Source: Pempheris klunzingeri (lineage: Eukaryota; Chordata; Actinopteri; Acropomatiformes; Pempheridae). Taken from it: DNA of 64,000 nucleotides. The translations under genes were made by a program, and so were the position numbers. Of this stretch, positions 14,501 to 23,444 are shown piece after piece (position 1 is the first letter of the stretch; each line of letters begins with the position of its first letter). The notes beneath the pieces are model-generated. The model saw nothing but the letters and a program-made list of their open reading frames with translations, was not told the origin of the DNA and did no database searches. The stretch is taken from positions 16,602,885-16,666,884 of the forward strand of contig NC_092029.1 of the NCBI RefSeq assembly GCF_042242105.1. The letters are read 5' to 3'.

Positions 14501-16731
14501 CACCACCCTGGTTTCCCATCACTGGCCCCAGCCATTGAGTAACTGTTTATACTTAGGGCTAAAGGCCTGCTTCTTCGACCAGACTTGGGTTAGCTACAGC
14601 CCCAGAACAAAAGATTTCCTCTCTTCTTTCTTATCCTTCTTGCCTGCTCTCTTCTCTCTCTAAGTGTGCCCATATGACGCCATTCAGCATGCCAGCCGGT
14701 CAAACCAGACAAGTCATACTGAGGACAATGCTCACTCTTACATGTGTATGATTGTGAGTGAGAGCATTGTTGTATCCCTATGTATACATGTGTTTTTGCC
14801 TGTGTGTCACCGTGTGCTGTGTGTGCGTGTACTCAGAGACTAGTAGGAGTCTTGCTGCTGATACTGGCCTGGCGCCTTTCATATCCAGCTTCTAATCCTC
14901 CTGCCCATCAGATCTCCCATCGTTGTGCTTTTGTGCCCCTGTCGCCAGCGCAGGGAGACCATAGCTTCCCACTTATGTAATCTCCAGACCTCCAGTATCT
15001 GTGGCGTATCTGCACGGGCCTCTGCAGAGATGCACATATGCTTAACCTGCTCGGCTGTATCACCTGGGCTCCAGTGTGGCCCCCAGATGCGTGCCACAGA
15101 TTGCTTTCTTTACCTCTCAACACAGCTTTGTCTTATCGGCCCGGCTGGCCAAACCACCGTGCAATCTGGATCGCCAGTCGCAGGTTCCTTTTGTTCTCCC
15201 TGTTTGAACCGCCCTCATGCCTGTGTTGTCTGTTTGGTTGGTATGAAATGTTTTCCAACACAGTTAAACGGAGATTAGTTTCTGTTAAGTCATCCATGTT
15301 GACTTAGCGAAAGGAGATCCAAAGGCTGAATTATACTTAAAAGGGCTTTGTTCTATTAGCTTATTCGCTATAAATGTTTAATAAAAGTTTAAAAGTTCAA
15401 AGTACAGACTTTCTGACCTATCTGTCCTGGCATCCAGCCAAGCAGATTTGGTTTATTTGTCCAGGTTTTGAGATTGTAATCTCCGAGATGATTTCCTCCT
15501 CCCAATATGATGGAGGTGAATAGAATTGGTGTCTGTGCTACTCATTAAAAAATTACATTTAAAAGTTCACCGGCAAAGTATTTTTCCAGAAACTCTTCTC
15601 TGGTTACTGCCAGTATCCCAGAAGACCAGAAGAGCTCTCTGTCACCAGTTTTCATTGGAAGTGTTCATAGCCAGGCTGATGCAGGAGTTTGGAGGCAAAT
15701 GCCGACTGATATTCAAGTTGTTTTTTTAAAGAAAAATCTGGAGTAGCAGCACACACACATAATATACACTGAAATAAGGATCCCCTAAATTCATTTGTAG
15801 CCACCTGAGCAGCGTAGCTCTACGGATGGATAGCAATAATCTGTTTTGTCCGTCGCTTCAAGACTGAAAAACTGAAAAAAAAACTATTGGATGGATTGTC
15901 ATGAAATGTTGTACATTCATGGTCCCCAGAGGATGAATCCTACTAGCTTTGGTGATTCTCTGACCTTTCCTGTAGTGCCACCATGTGGAGCTTTAAGTGA
16001 AATATCTCAGCAGGTATTAGATGGATTAAACTCAGCTTCTGCTCTACTTTGTGTCCTTTACTGACTGGCATGAAGTTTCATCTCTCTGAATAATATTTCC
16101 ATTGTCATGTGTCTATTTGTAACTGGCTTAAGTGAAAATCTGTCTTTATTTTGGTAGCAAGTTTCTTGGCAGATTTATGCTCTTTTCATATGAAATATAA
16201 CTTGTAAAGACAGAGTTTCCTTCCTGAAGACTTTCTGTTTACTTACCGTGCTGTAGCCTGAGTTTGGTTTCTTTGGTATGATATTGCTGTGATTTATGAG
16301 CTCTTTAAGAAAACATTTATTATGAAACCAAATCACTGCTTCAGTGCAGTTTGTGTAATTCCAGTCTCACATCTGAAAGCACCACACTCCTCATCAGCCG
16401 GCTCTGTTTATGTGAAGGTCTATAACCCTCCTCAGTCTGAAATAAGCAAACCTCTGTCAAACACAAAAGGCAGACAAAGGAAAGAGAGGCTCGCCACACA
16501 ATGCAGAGAGAGAGATACCCGCCTCCACAGTTTATACAAATCCCGAATGAAAACAGTATTCTTTTGTAATCTTATCTGTGAGATGTTGATCGAGCGTCGG
16601 GGGCCGGGGCTCGGCTCCCTCTGCAGCCTCTATTATGACTGGCTCCGCAGACTGGCTCCTCTGATCCACTGATTGGACGCAGAGCAACGTGGAGCCACAG
16701 ACTGGCAGAGGAAGAGAGAGAGAGCGAGAGA

Positions 16732-16768
<37 letters not shown>

Positions 16769-18340
16769 AGTTTGAAGTCGCCATCTCTGGGTGAATCTCA
16801 ATAAGTGATATCTGAAGAGGAAGCGGTGCTGATAACCTCCAGCTCGGGCACAGGTGGAGCTAGTTTAACTCTGTCTGCCTCTCTTTCCATCCATCTTACT
16901 GTAGTTGAGGGTTACAGCTGCAGCGGTCAAGTTCAAAAAGGGATTTATGCATTTATAAATATTGGCTTTAACAGAGAAGTCAAGGGGACTTCTACACAGC
17001 CTTTAAAAAGGGTTTAGTCTGAGGCTTCAGTGGCTCTTGGAGAGAGTTTGTCTGAGGAAAATAACCCCTAAGATGTCATAGTGATGTCATCAGGGTTATC
17101 AGCTTGGGCTCTGGGGCAAATGTATTATGTAGAGCCCATGTTACAAACTGAAGCTGTGGGTCTGGAGAAGTGGGTGTTTATCAGCCAGGGACTCTCTTAC
17201 GAAAGACGCTATTGAGTTGCATCATGGGAAATGTAGGATCCAAAATTTTGACCAATGTCTCTAACACTCCTGAGTGAATCATGTCCCGCTTCTCAAAGTG
17301 CTGCTGAAGAGAAACATTGAGTCATTCTGGTTTCACCAAATTCACCAAATTGTACCCTTCTGTGTGAGATCCTTTTCCTTATATGAACAGACATTGCTGT
17401 ACTTCTACTCTGCACCTCTCAGGGATCACCAGTCCAGTATTGTCATGCTTTCATGGATATTTTGAGTTTGTGCACTTTTAGCAAATGACCCTTTGTTTTG
17501 ACTATCTCAACACCTCTCTTACGTCCAGCTTTAAAAATAATGGTGAAGTATATTACCCCTCATTTTCTTTCTTGCTGCTTTTTTTCCAGGATGTGAGAAA
17601 GACGTACAGAAAGTTTGCTCTGAGTCTCCTGAAGAACACCTGCAGCCGTTTAAGGACAAAATGGAGGCTTTTGTTCTCAGTGGTGAGAAATTATCATATA
17701 TTGCGCAACTGCAAACCTGGGACATTCTTTTAGCACATTTGTAGTATTTAGGACTCAAGTACCTGCTTTAGTTTAATGTGTTTAACAAGGTAGATTTCAC
17801 TCTGGAGACATGGTGCTCGGTAAAGAAAAATAGAAACAAAAAAAAAGAGTCAATTTAGATGCAATGCAAACTCGTCAAGAGTTACCATGTAGTCGGTTTA
17901 CGTTCAGGAACCTGTCAACTGTCCCTCAATTTCTGTCTCCATATCCCTCATCTAAACTATTCTATTGTCTTTATCGGCTTCATCCTGTCACTGGCCTATC
18001 TTTGTCCCTCTTCCTATTTTTTGGTATCTGTGTGTGTGTGTGAAGGGAGATAGGATGGATTCAGAGTAAAGGCTAGACACTCAGATAGGGATCAGTCAGA
18101 TTTGGCAATGGCTGAGAGACTCTTGCTTGACACACAGGCACTGGGAAAAATTCGTCCAACTTACAGAGGCATTCCACGTCGTAAGATTTTTATACTGACC
18201 CATCACGCAGCCCCGCATTAGAACAGAGCGTCCCATCTACCGGCACTGGAAATGACACTGATGTATCGCAATTGATACATTTGAATGCAATTATCGTTTT
18301 TGGCCATGATGAAAAGTGGCACATCAAAGCTTGTCCATGC

Positions 18341-18374
<34 letters not shown>

Positions 18375-20611
18375 CCAACCAGAAAACGCAGGACTATTTA
18401 CTGCTAGATCCTTATATAGCTCATTTGTCATTTGATATAAATTTATAGGCAATTTTTCAAGCCTTTCTTGTCATTTGGAACTTGGGAAGTTAATGTGAAG
18501 CTGCATTTTTTTTTCTTTTAAAATGCAGTAGGTGTAAAATAAAACATTTTCCTAGATGTTTTGAGCCAAGCATTACAACTGTAGTTACCAAAAGAAACAA
18601 AGGTTTCGAAGAGAATGTGTCTTTATTCAAAAAATAGTTCCTAAATTGGTCTGAAGAAAAAAAAGTTGACAAAAATTTGTTGAGTCAGACATTTATCTGG
18701 AGGCTAAAGCAGAATCCCACCACTTTATAGGGAGACAGACGCAGGTAGTAGTGAGCCTCTTATTTTGTGATAATGGTGCAAGAATGGCTCCATTGTTGAA
18801 TAACTGACTGTGTAATTGCTGACCAAATGGTTGTCTGGCTCTGTTTGACATGGTCATCATCACACAAGAGATTCTCATTGTGTTCCTGAATATATTTCTA
18901 TAGCCAGAGTCTCCAGAGGGATTAGGACTGTTTCAAATACATATCTGTGTTTTTCGGGGAGTCTGAGCACAGCTAAACCGTTTCCTTTTCTTGTTTGCTT
19001 GCAGCGCGAAAAGAACACGGAGAGGCTTCTTATCAGCTGATGAACGTACAAAAAAGGTTGGAGGAATGAATAGTGCTGCATTTTCATACTGGTCTGTGTC
19101 TGAATTTGGATGTTGAGTTCAGTGTCAACACAAAGCAGCCACAAAATGTGTACAGTATGCTTCCGTTTGACAAACCAAAGCAGGTAACATGTAAGCGCAT
19201 CAACATTTATCTTAATCATTTTCAGTGACGGCACTGGGAGGTTGTACTATTATTTATTAATGTCATAACTTTTGCAAGAGGGAAAATTAGAAACGCTCAC
19301 CAAATGTCGTGCAAATGTGTGATAATGTGCTTTCCTGAGAGTCACCTGAGAGTCTTCTTCTACCCTCACTGTGAGTGCAGTGAGCTAAACACACCTCCAG
19401 TAAAGGTTCACGACAAGAGATGGCCTATGTAGTTTTTAATACAGGCAACTTTAAAACTGTAATCAATAGTTTTGGACAATGAGAGAAAAGAGAGATGAGA
19501 TAAAAGCAAAACTTGAGTCAAACCAAAGGTGTAAACATACATATATATAACAATCAGGAAACTGGATGTCCCTCTAAGGATATAATAATTATGTATTAGC
19601 AACACATTAGCCTGAGACGGCTTGTGGCTATTAACAGAATACAAAACAACAGTCACAAAACGGCTGTAGTAAAAATAGTACCTTCAGAAAATGGCCCAAC
19701 ATGGGCGTTTCACACAAGATAAATATTAGATGTAGATGACTGTCAGTATTTGCTTGTCACAGCTCAACAGTGACAAAATAGGGAACTCTGCCAGTAGTGT
19801 GGTTACATCCAGCAACACAGAACAAGACCTAACAAAACCTCCATCGTGGTTTATTGTGTTTTCTTTTTAATACTTGCTTTTCAGGTTTCAGGACTTGGCT
19901 GTTTACTTTGGACTGAAGCCCAAGACGGGAGAGAAGGAGGTGACCACAGGGCACTTCTTCATGCTCTGGTTTGAGTTTTGTGCCGACTTCAAGGCCAGAT
20001 GGAAGAAGGAGAACAAGAACATCTCTAAAGAGAGGTATCAGGCAGCTGGGGCGTTTTGTTCAAGTCTTCATCTCTGCAAAAAGTCACCATCGATGAGTGA
20101 CCTACTCCCTAATGTGATAGGAACAAATGGCTTTTGTGGCCATGCTTTTGGCTGATCACTGTGTTTGGAAAAAGCCACATATGTGCAGGCTGATCACGTC
20201 AGCTTCTCTTGATAAATGAAAGTCTAGTCAGTCTGAAGTATTGAATTGTATTGAATTGTTGTTTGCAGATTAAAAGAGGCTCAGCTGTCAGTGAAGAGGA
20301 TCACAGCAGAGAAGAAGGTGGAGACCAGGAAGATCAACCCCAACAGTCTGGTAAGGCAGGATTCAGTCAGTAGAGCTGATATACTGATGAGGCAAAGAGA
20401 TATTTTTGTCCTCTGTTTATTTCTATGGGTAGAAACACGCCAGCAGACACTTTCTACACCAAGTTTTGAACATGCTATGCAGATAAATGCAAAGCAGATA
20501 CAAAACCATGTTCTGTTTTGCTGTACTGATTGAATCTCAAGTCAAACCATATTTGACTCTCAACAGAAAGAGCGACTGCGCCAGAAAGAAGCCAGCATGT
20601 CTTCAACGTAA
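218..20611 (+). CDS. fmn1: formin-1, 3' part of gene (18 coding exons, 5' end outside window)
   Basis: Actin-nucleating and elongating formin of the cytoplasm and cell junctions. Coding exons with continuous phase: 218-396, 3124-4608, 4788-4896, 6103-6164, 6691-7409, 7841-7982, 8542-8629, 10254-10315, 10411-10499, 11168-11297, 11535-11681, 12172-12231, 14023-14143, 17590-17682, 19005-19056, 19885-20034, 20269-20350, 20567-20611 (stop TAA). All junctions are GT-AG, and at least 1,270 residues are encoded. From 4788 on, the protein aligns almost residue by residue with vertebrate FMN1 as I remember it: [29 protein letters not shown], a proline-rich FH1, then a full FH2 domain ending in [10 protein letters not shown]. 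The gene faces grem1, as in mammals. The first exon begins with two bases of a split codon, so it is internal and the promoter and true start are not in the window. Confidence 0.95.
397..3123 (+). other. fmn1 intron
   Basis: AT-rich intron apart from the possible exon at 2375-2638. It contains (AAT)n-like microsatellites near 930-960 and 1890-1915. No other coding signal was seen. Confidence 0.6.
2375..2638 (+). CDS. possible alternative terminal exon of fmn1
   Basis: An open frame from an AG at 2373-2374 to a TAA at 2636-2638 (87 residues) is in phase with the donor at 396. A second, better acceptor (pyrimidine tract ending at 2394) lies inside but is out of phase with 396. Composition is GC-richer than the flanking intron, and the translation (for example [16 protein letters not shown]) looks protein-like. 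No good donor in phase with the exon at 3124 was seen, so it could only serve as a last exon of a short isoform, or not be an exon at all. Confidence 0.3.
   Translation, partial: SCLPSFRSGCGAPPSVVGGFLCLTTHGSVRVLSETVAEDTICFQLHFDILQDGVQKAALEATTASIEEPEGKGGTTWKPKPGLGPDF
3124..4608 (+). CDS. fmn1: fmn1 large acidic exon
   Basis: A single 1,485-bp exon, phase 0 at both ends (acceptor CTCTCAG ending 3123, donor at 4609). The 495 residues are strongly acidic and low in complexity (many Glu, Ser, Lys), with a proline/serine patch near the middle and the block [17 protein letters not shown], followed near the end by [17 protein letters not shown]. These blocks look like the N-terminal regulatory half of vertebrate formin-1 long isoforms. 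An ATG lies three bases into the exon and could serve as an internal start, but the open frame also fits plain splicing from 396. Confidence 0.85.
6235..6486 (+). repeat. common teleost dispersed repeat in fmn1 intron
   Basis: Contains the characteristic block TTAGCCTAGCTTAGCACAAA, a segment resembling GGAAACAGCTAGCCAGGCTC, and the distal segment with TTAATTATTGAG and TGGTTGGTAGAT. I recognise this order from an abundant percomorph fish repeat; the formal family name cannot be given without a library search. Confidence 0.65.
6691..7409 (+). CDS. fmn1: fmn1 FH1 (polyproline) exon
   Basis: This exon runs from a short coiled segment ([18 protein letters not shown]) through the conserved [11 protein letters not shown] motif to the FH1 domain. 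FH1 contains several proline runs, including one of 12 prolines, which bind profilin-actin and SH3/WW partners. It ends at [14 protein letters not shown], the start of FH2. The donor is at 7410 (phase 2). Without splicing the frame would hit TAG at 7411. The (CCT)n/(CCG)n codons make the tract a probable length-polymorphic repeat. Confidence 0.92.
7841..20350 (+). CDS. fmn1: fmn1 FH2 domain exons
   Basis: Twelve exons encode the FH2 actin-binding dimer domain in order: [19 protein letters not shown] (lasso/linker), [18 protein letters not shown], the [11 protein letters not shown] helix, the signature [19 protein letters not shown] with LPKLKDVKS, then [41 protein letters not shown] and the C-terminal [13 protein letters not shown]. 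All reading phases agree across the introns, and no frameshift or internal stop was found, so the domain is intact. GNHMNGG replaces the GNYMNGG usual in formins (His for Tyr). Confidence 0.93.
8492..8538 (+). repeat. (TG)23 microsatellite abutting an fmn1 splice acceptor
   Basis: Uninterrupted TG repeat directly followed by CAG and the conserved exon at 8542 ([11 protein letters not shown]). It occupies the place of the polypyrimidine tract. Confidence 0.95.
8918..9100 (+). repeat. possible degenerate teleost repeat in fmn1 intron
   Basis: Contains TGCTACTTTATACTTAAACTCC and nearby blocks that resemble part of the family seen more completely at 37922-38360, in the opposite orientation. The rest of the 8630-10253 intron shows no coding signal. 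Confidence 0.35.
12863..13736 (+). mobile_element. degenerate Tc1/mariner-like DNA transposon
   Basis: About 874 bp flanked by TA at both ends, inserted in the fmn1 intron 12232-14022. The left end (12863-12902) and the reverse complement of the right end (13697-13736) share a diverged inverted repeat with the cores ATTATTCAGCCCC and ATCATTCAACCCC and both ending in GCAAATT. The body encodes the C-terminal part of a Tc1-type transposase. Autonomous Tc1 elements are about 1.2-1.6 kb, so part of the interior is deleted. Probably inactive. Confidence 0.9.
12970..13566 (+). pseudogene. Tc1-like transposase remnant
   Basis: The 3' open part (13159-13566) has the DDE-family landmarks [20 protein letters not shown] and ENLWWDLKK. 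They include the second catalytic Asp and the final Glu region of the DD34E triad. Upstream bases around 13010-13100 still resemble the helix-turn-helix region ([12 protein letters not shown]), but frame breaks and a deletion of the middle, including the first catalytic Asp region, destroy the gene. It is not part of fmn1. Confidence 0.85.
15880..16030 (+). repeat. common teleost dispersed repeat
   Basis: Contains ATTGGATGGATTGTCATGAA, then CATGGTCCCCAGAGGATGAA and CCTTTCCTGTAGTGCCACCA. I recognise this block order from an abundant percomorph repeat. A related inverted copy lies near 61250-61325. Confidence 0.65.
16706..16765 (+). repeat. (GA)n low-complexity tract in fmn1 intron
   Basis: Purine-only stretch made mostly of GA dinucleotides with a few interruptions. 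Confidence 0.9.
18344..18372 (+). repeat. (GT)14 microsatellite in fmn1 intron
   Basis: Uninterrupted GT repeat in the intron 17683-19004. Confidence 0.95.
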
Positions 20612-20886
20612 AAACCCTCAGGAGGTATAAAAATGTTGCAGTCACCATCCTCCCCAAGCTGGATCAGGCTGTCCCAGATGAACCCACGCACTCATCAAGA
20701 CCACAACTTTATGTAATATATAATTTTCCTACCTAAATGTGTATTTAAATTTAAAAGATTGAAAAAAATCTTGTGCAATATGTAGACAAGAGAGAGAGCT
20801 TCAACTGTGTATAGATTCTGATATCACATTTACATTTTTCATTGATTCTGACATGTAAAGTTTCATCTTTTCAATACTTTCCCACA

Positions 20887-20892
20887 AATAAA
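20887..20892 (+). terminator. fmn1: fmn1 polyadenylation signal (AATAAA)
   Basis: Canonical AATAAA 276 bases after the fmn1 stop codon, in an AT-rich 3' UTR. It leaves about 560 bp before the predicted 3' end of the opposing grem1 transcript. Confidence 0.6.
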
Positions 20893-21454
20893 ATCACTGA
20901 TCAGAAAAATATGTGATGTAATAACTTGGAAAAAGTTTTATTTACAAGCAACCGTATGATCAATGGTACACATGTTACACACAGTCATGAAACGAAGTGG
21001 CATTTGGCAGTGCAGGTTGTAAAAAAAAAAAAAAACTATACATGATCAGCTTATCATCCCACACAGTGGAAACCATACAACCATCCGATTCCTTTGAAGA
21101 TGTGTCCTTTCTGATATGCGGCACATCCATTGATCTACATGTCTGCAACTAATAGGACATTAGAAATTGTTACAAACCAGCCTGCCTCAAGCTTAAACAT
21201 GCCGTCTTTGGCTCTCAAGGTCATCACTTCACTTAACTAAACCATAAACTTTGGCAAAGTCCCTGCATGTAAGACCACAAGAAACTGACTTATTGGAAGC
21301 AATGACTGATTGCAGGTCAAGTGTCATCTTATGGGGAGTATGGCACCTGAATCAACCAGTCATGTATGTCGTCTATAATGAGAATCTGTGGATCTTCTCT
21401 CCATTATAATGATAAAATAAGGCTCAGGTAGGTTGCTCACCTTCCTATTTCCAC

Positions 21455-21460
21455 TTTATT
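21455..21460 (-). terminator. grem1: possible grem1 polyadenylation signal
   Basis: AATAAA on the minus strand, 109 bases past the grem1 stop codon. Confidence 0.4.
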
Positions 21461-21568
21461 TTCGTGTGTCCTTTAAGCAAAATACAATTTCCATTTTTTA
21501 ATCTTTGCAAAGCTGCTTTTCCCTCCAGTGGAAGAGGATATTATCGACCTGGGTGTGTTAGTTTGCGT

Positions 21569-22108
21569 CTAATCCGTATCTATTGTTGTGCAGCGGCACT
21601 GCTTTACGCGCTGGACCCGTTTCTTCCTGGTGCTGGGTGTCTGACCCGGGCAGAAGAGGGTGTAAGTGACGGTGCTGAATGTTTTGGGTTTGCAGGCGGA
21701 GCAGGACTGAAAAACGTCTCCGTCTTGGTAATTATGCCTCGGGATGTAGAAGGAGTTGCACTGTCCGTAGCAAAAGCGGTTGATGATGGTGCGGCTCAGG
21801 CAGCCCTCCTCGCGGAGGGTCTGTTTCAGCGGCTGGGTCTTGCACCAGTCCAGCCTCAGGTACCGACGCTCCGTGACGTGCAGCGCCTCCTGACTGGATT
21901 CCAGCACTTCGTCCGTCGAGGTTACAGGACCCGTCCCGCGGGAAATTAGTCCACTGATGGCGGGTTGTTGGCACCTATCCGATTCGTCTGGGTTGTATTT
22001 GTTCGGGTGTGGGAAAGCGCCTTGAAAGGTGGCAGCATCTGTGCTCCTCAGCGGGCTGAGCAGCAGCGCCACAACTGCTGCAGAGATCAGCACTGATGGA
22101 GTCTTCAT
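21569..22108 (-). CDS. grem1: gremlin-1, secreted BMP antagonist (DAN family)
   Basis: Secreted antagonist of BMP2/4/7. The whole 179-residue protein lies in one exon, as in other vertebrates (human 184). The start at 22108 is chosen because a strong acceptor (TTCAACTTCAG) ends two bases before it and a hydrophobic signal peptide follows (MKTPSVLISAAVVALLL). The DAN cystine-knot domain starts at about residue 67 (EVLESSQEALHVTER) and contains WCKTQPLKQT, SRTIINRFCYGQCNSFYIPRH, the CSACKP loop and the end KKRVQRVKQCRC. Nine cysteines match the family. A tenth, at residue 46, lies in the normally cysteine-free N-terminal arm. The loop after YIPRH (NYQDGDV) differs from the IRKEEGS of mammals. 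Which teleost paralogue (a or b) cannot be decided here. Confidence 0.95.
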   Translation of the reverse strand: MKTPSVLISAAVVALLLSPLRSTDAATFQGAFPHPNKYNPDESDRCQQPAISGLISRGTGPVTSTDEVLESSQEALHVTERRYLRLDWCKTQPLKQTLREEGCLSRTIINRFCYGQCNSFYIPRHNYQDGDVFQSCSACKPKTFSTVTYTLFCPGQTPSTRKKRVQRVKQCRCTTIDTD

Positions 22109-22225
22109 CGCTGAAGTTGAAGGGAAAGAAACATACAAGTCAAGTCACTGATGGAGAGAGTTTTACGCACAGCCTTTACGCGCGCATTACGCACAGAGGA
22201 CAAGATGATTTTGGAGTTAAGTTAC

Positions 22226-22290
22226 CTGTTTATTCAAGCTCCTCACAAGAAAACTTTAACCAGTCAGACAGTTTAGAGCACGTGTTTCTT
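22226..22290 (-). other. grem1: grem1 non-coding first exon (5' UTR)
   Basis: On the minus strand a donor CAG|GTAACT ends an exon at 22226, and a strong acceptor lies at 22111, two bases before the start exon. This gives a 115-bp 5' UTR intron. TATA-like ATTATAG and CATAAAG elements lie around 22308-22322; the upstream exon edge is a guess. Confidence 0.5.
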
Positions 22291-22429
22291 CTCCAGGTCC
22301 TGCCTCCTCTATAATGGCTTTATGAATGACACACTGAGGGCTTTTCTAAACTGTCTTGAGTTTCAGAGCTTCAGCAGAACACGCCTCCCCAGAACCCAGA
22401 TCTTCAGTTCATCCATCTGAGAGGCTGAA

Positions 22430-23444
22430 AAAAAAATCTCAGACTCCAATCTTTTGTCAATGCAGATAAATCATTTATTTGACTTTACAGAACCAAAACA
22501 TAACACAGCCATGTTTTCAAGATGAAGTGACCAAAGACAGATTCAGTGTCGGCTGTAAAGACTCACATTACTGCGGTATGACAAAGAGAACAGATACTAA
22601 TCAGAATAAGATTTTGTAGATGTGCCATGCTACATAGTCCACAGTCATCCCTTACGTGACAAAGCAAAGCTACTACAATTCATGATTAACCTCTAAGAAC
22701 ATGTTCTGTGCTGAACCTTTTCTTCAGGACACAAAGGATGATTAGCTGGTCATATCAAGACATACAAAAATTAAACTTCAGAAACTTCAAAGTGTAAGTA
22801 AACTGATCTCTGTACAGTCATGAGTTATAATAACTGTCATTCAACATTCCTCCAAATCAATATATCTTTATACGTCTCATTATAATACAGTTGTAGATAT
22901 ACTGTACACTACCAGTCTTGTTTTTAACACACTGTATTTTAGCATTTTGGGTTTAATTGGTTGATGTTAGTGAACCTAGATTCATTTTTATCTCTTATGA
23001 ATGACCAGCGTGTTTTCTCTCCAAGACGATCTTTCAAACTGTTTGACCTTTAAGCTGTCAAAACAAAGATTTTACATTTTGTCTGGCTTTTCTCTGTACT
23101 GAAATTTGCTCCCTATGATGACAGATGAGTGTCAGCGTTTCAATAAAGCCCTGCAATTCTGTCTCCGTGGACCAAATTAGATCGTAATGGTGCATTATGG
23201 TCTACCAATTAAGCCCATATGAGCACTAGTTATAGGACAGATACAGTATGTTGTGCCTAATTAGTGAACAGGAACTGGATCAATTAATATATTTTTAAAA
23301 AAAACAACAACAAAAGTATTTTCTTATTCCTCATTTTCTAGCACTTGCACTGAAGTTACAATTTCATTGCTTGTAAACCAAAATGCTTAAGTATGCAGTG
23401 TTAAAAACCTTTAACATTACAGTGAGTGTTGCGGGTGCAGGAGT
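22430..23444. other. grem1-scg5 intergenic region
   Basis: AT-rich, no coding signal. It should contain the grem1 promoter at one end and the scg5 3' UTR at the other. A minus-strand ATTAAA lies at 22952-22957. Confidence 0.5.

Larger units (their letters stand above)
14144..17589 (+). other. fmn1 intron, 3.4 kb
   Basis: The longest complete fmn1 intron in the window. It holds a C-rich stretch at 14460-14505, a teleost repeat at 15880-16030 and a (GA)n tract at 16706-16765. In mammals Fmn1 introns carry Grem1 enhancers, but no specific element can be assigned here by eye. Confidence 0.5.
20612..21568. other. fmn1-grem1 convergent intergenic region
   Basis: 957 bp between the two stop codons, holding both 3' UTRs. 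It includes an fmn1 AATAAA at 20887, a poly(A) run near 21022 and a possible grem1 signal at 21455. No further gene was seen. Confidence 0.7.

Noticed and set aside
21464-21949. 161-codon plus-strand frame across grem1
   Set aside because: Antisense shadow of the gremlin coding exon.
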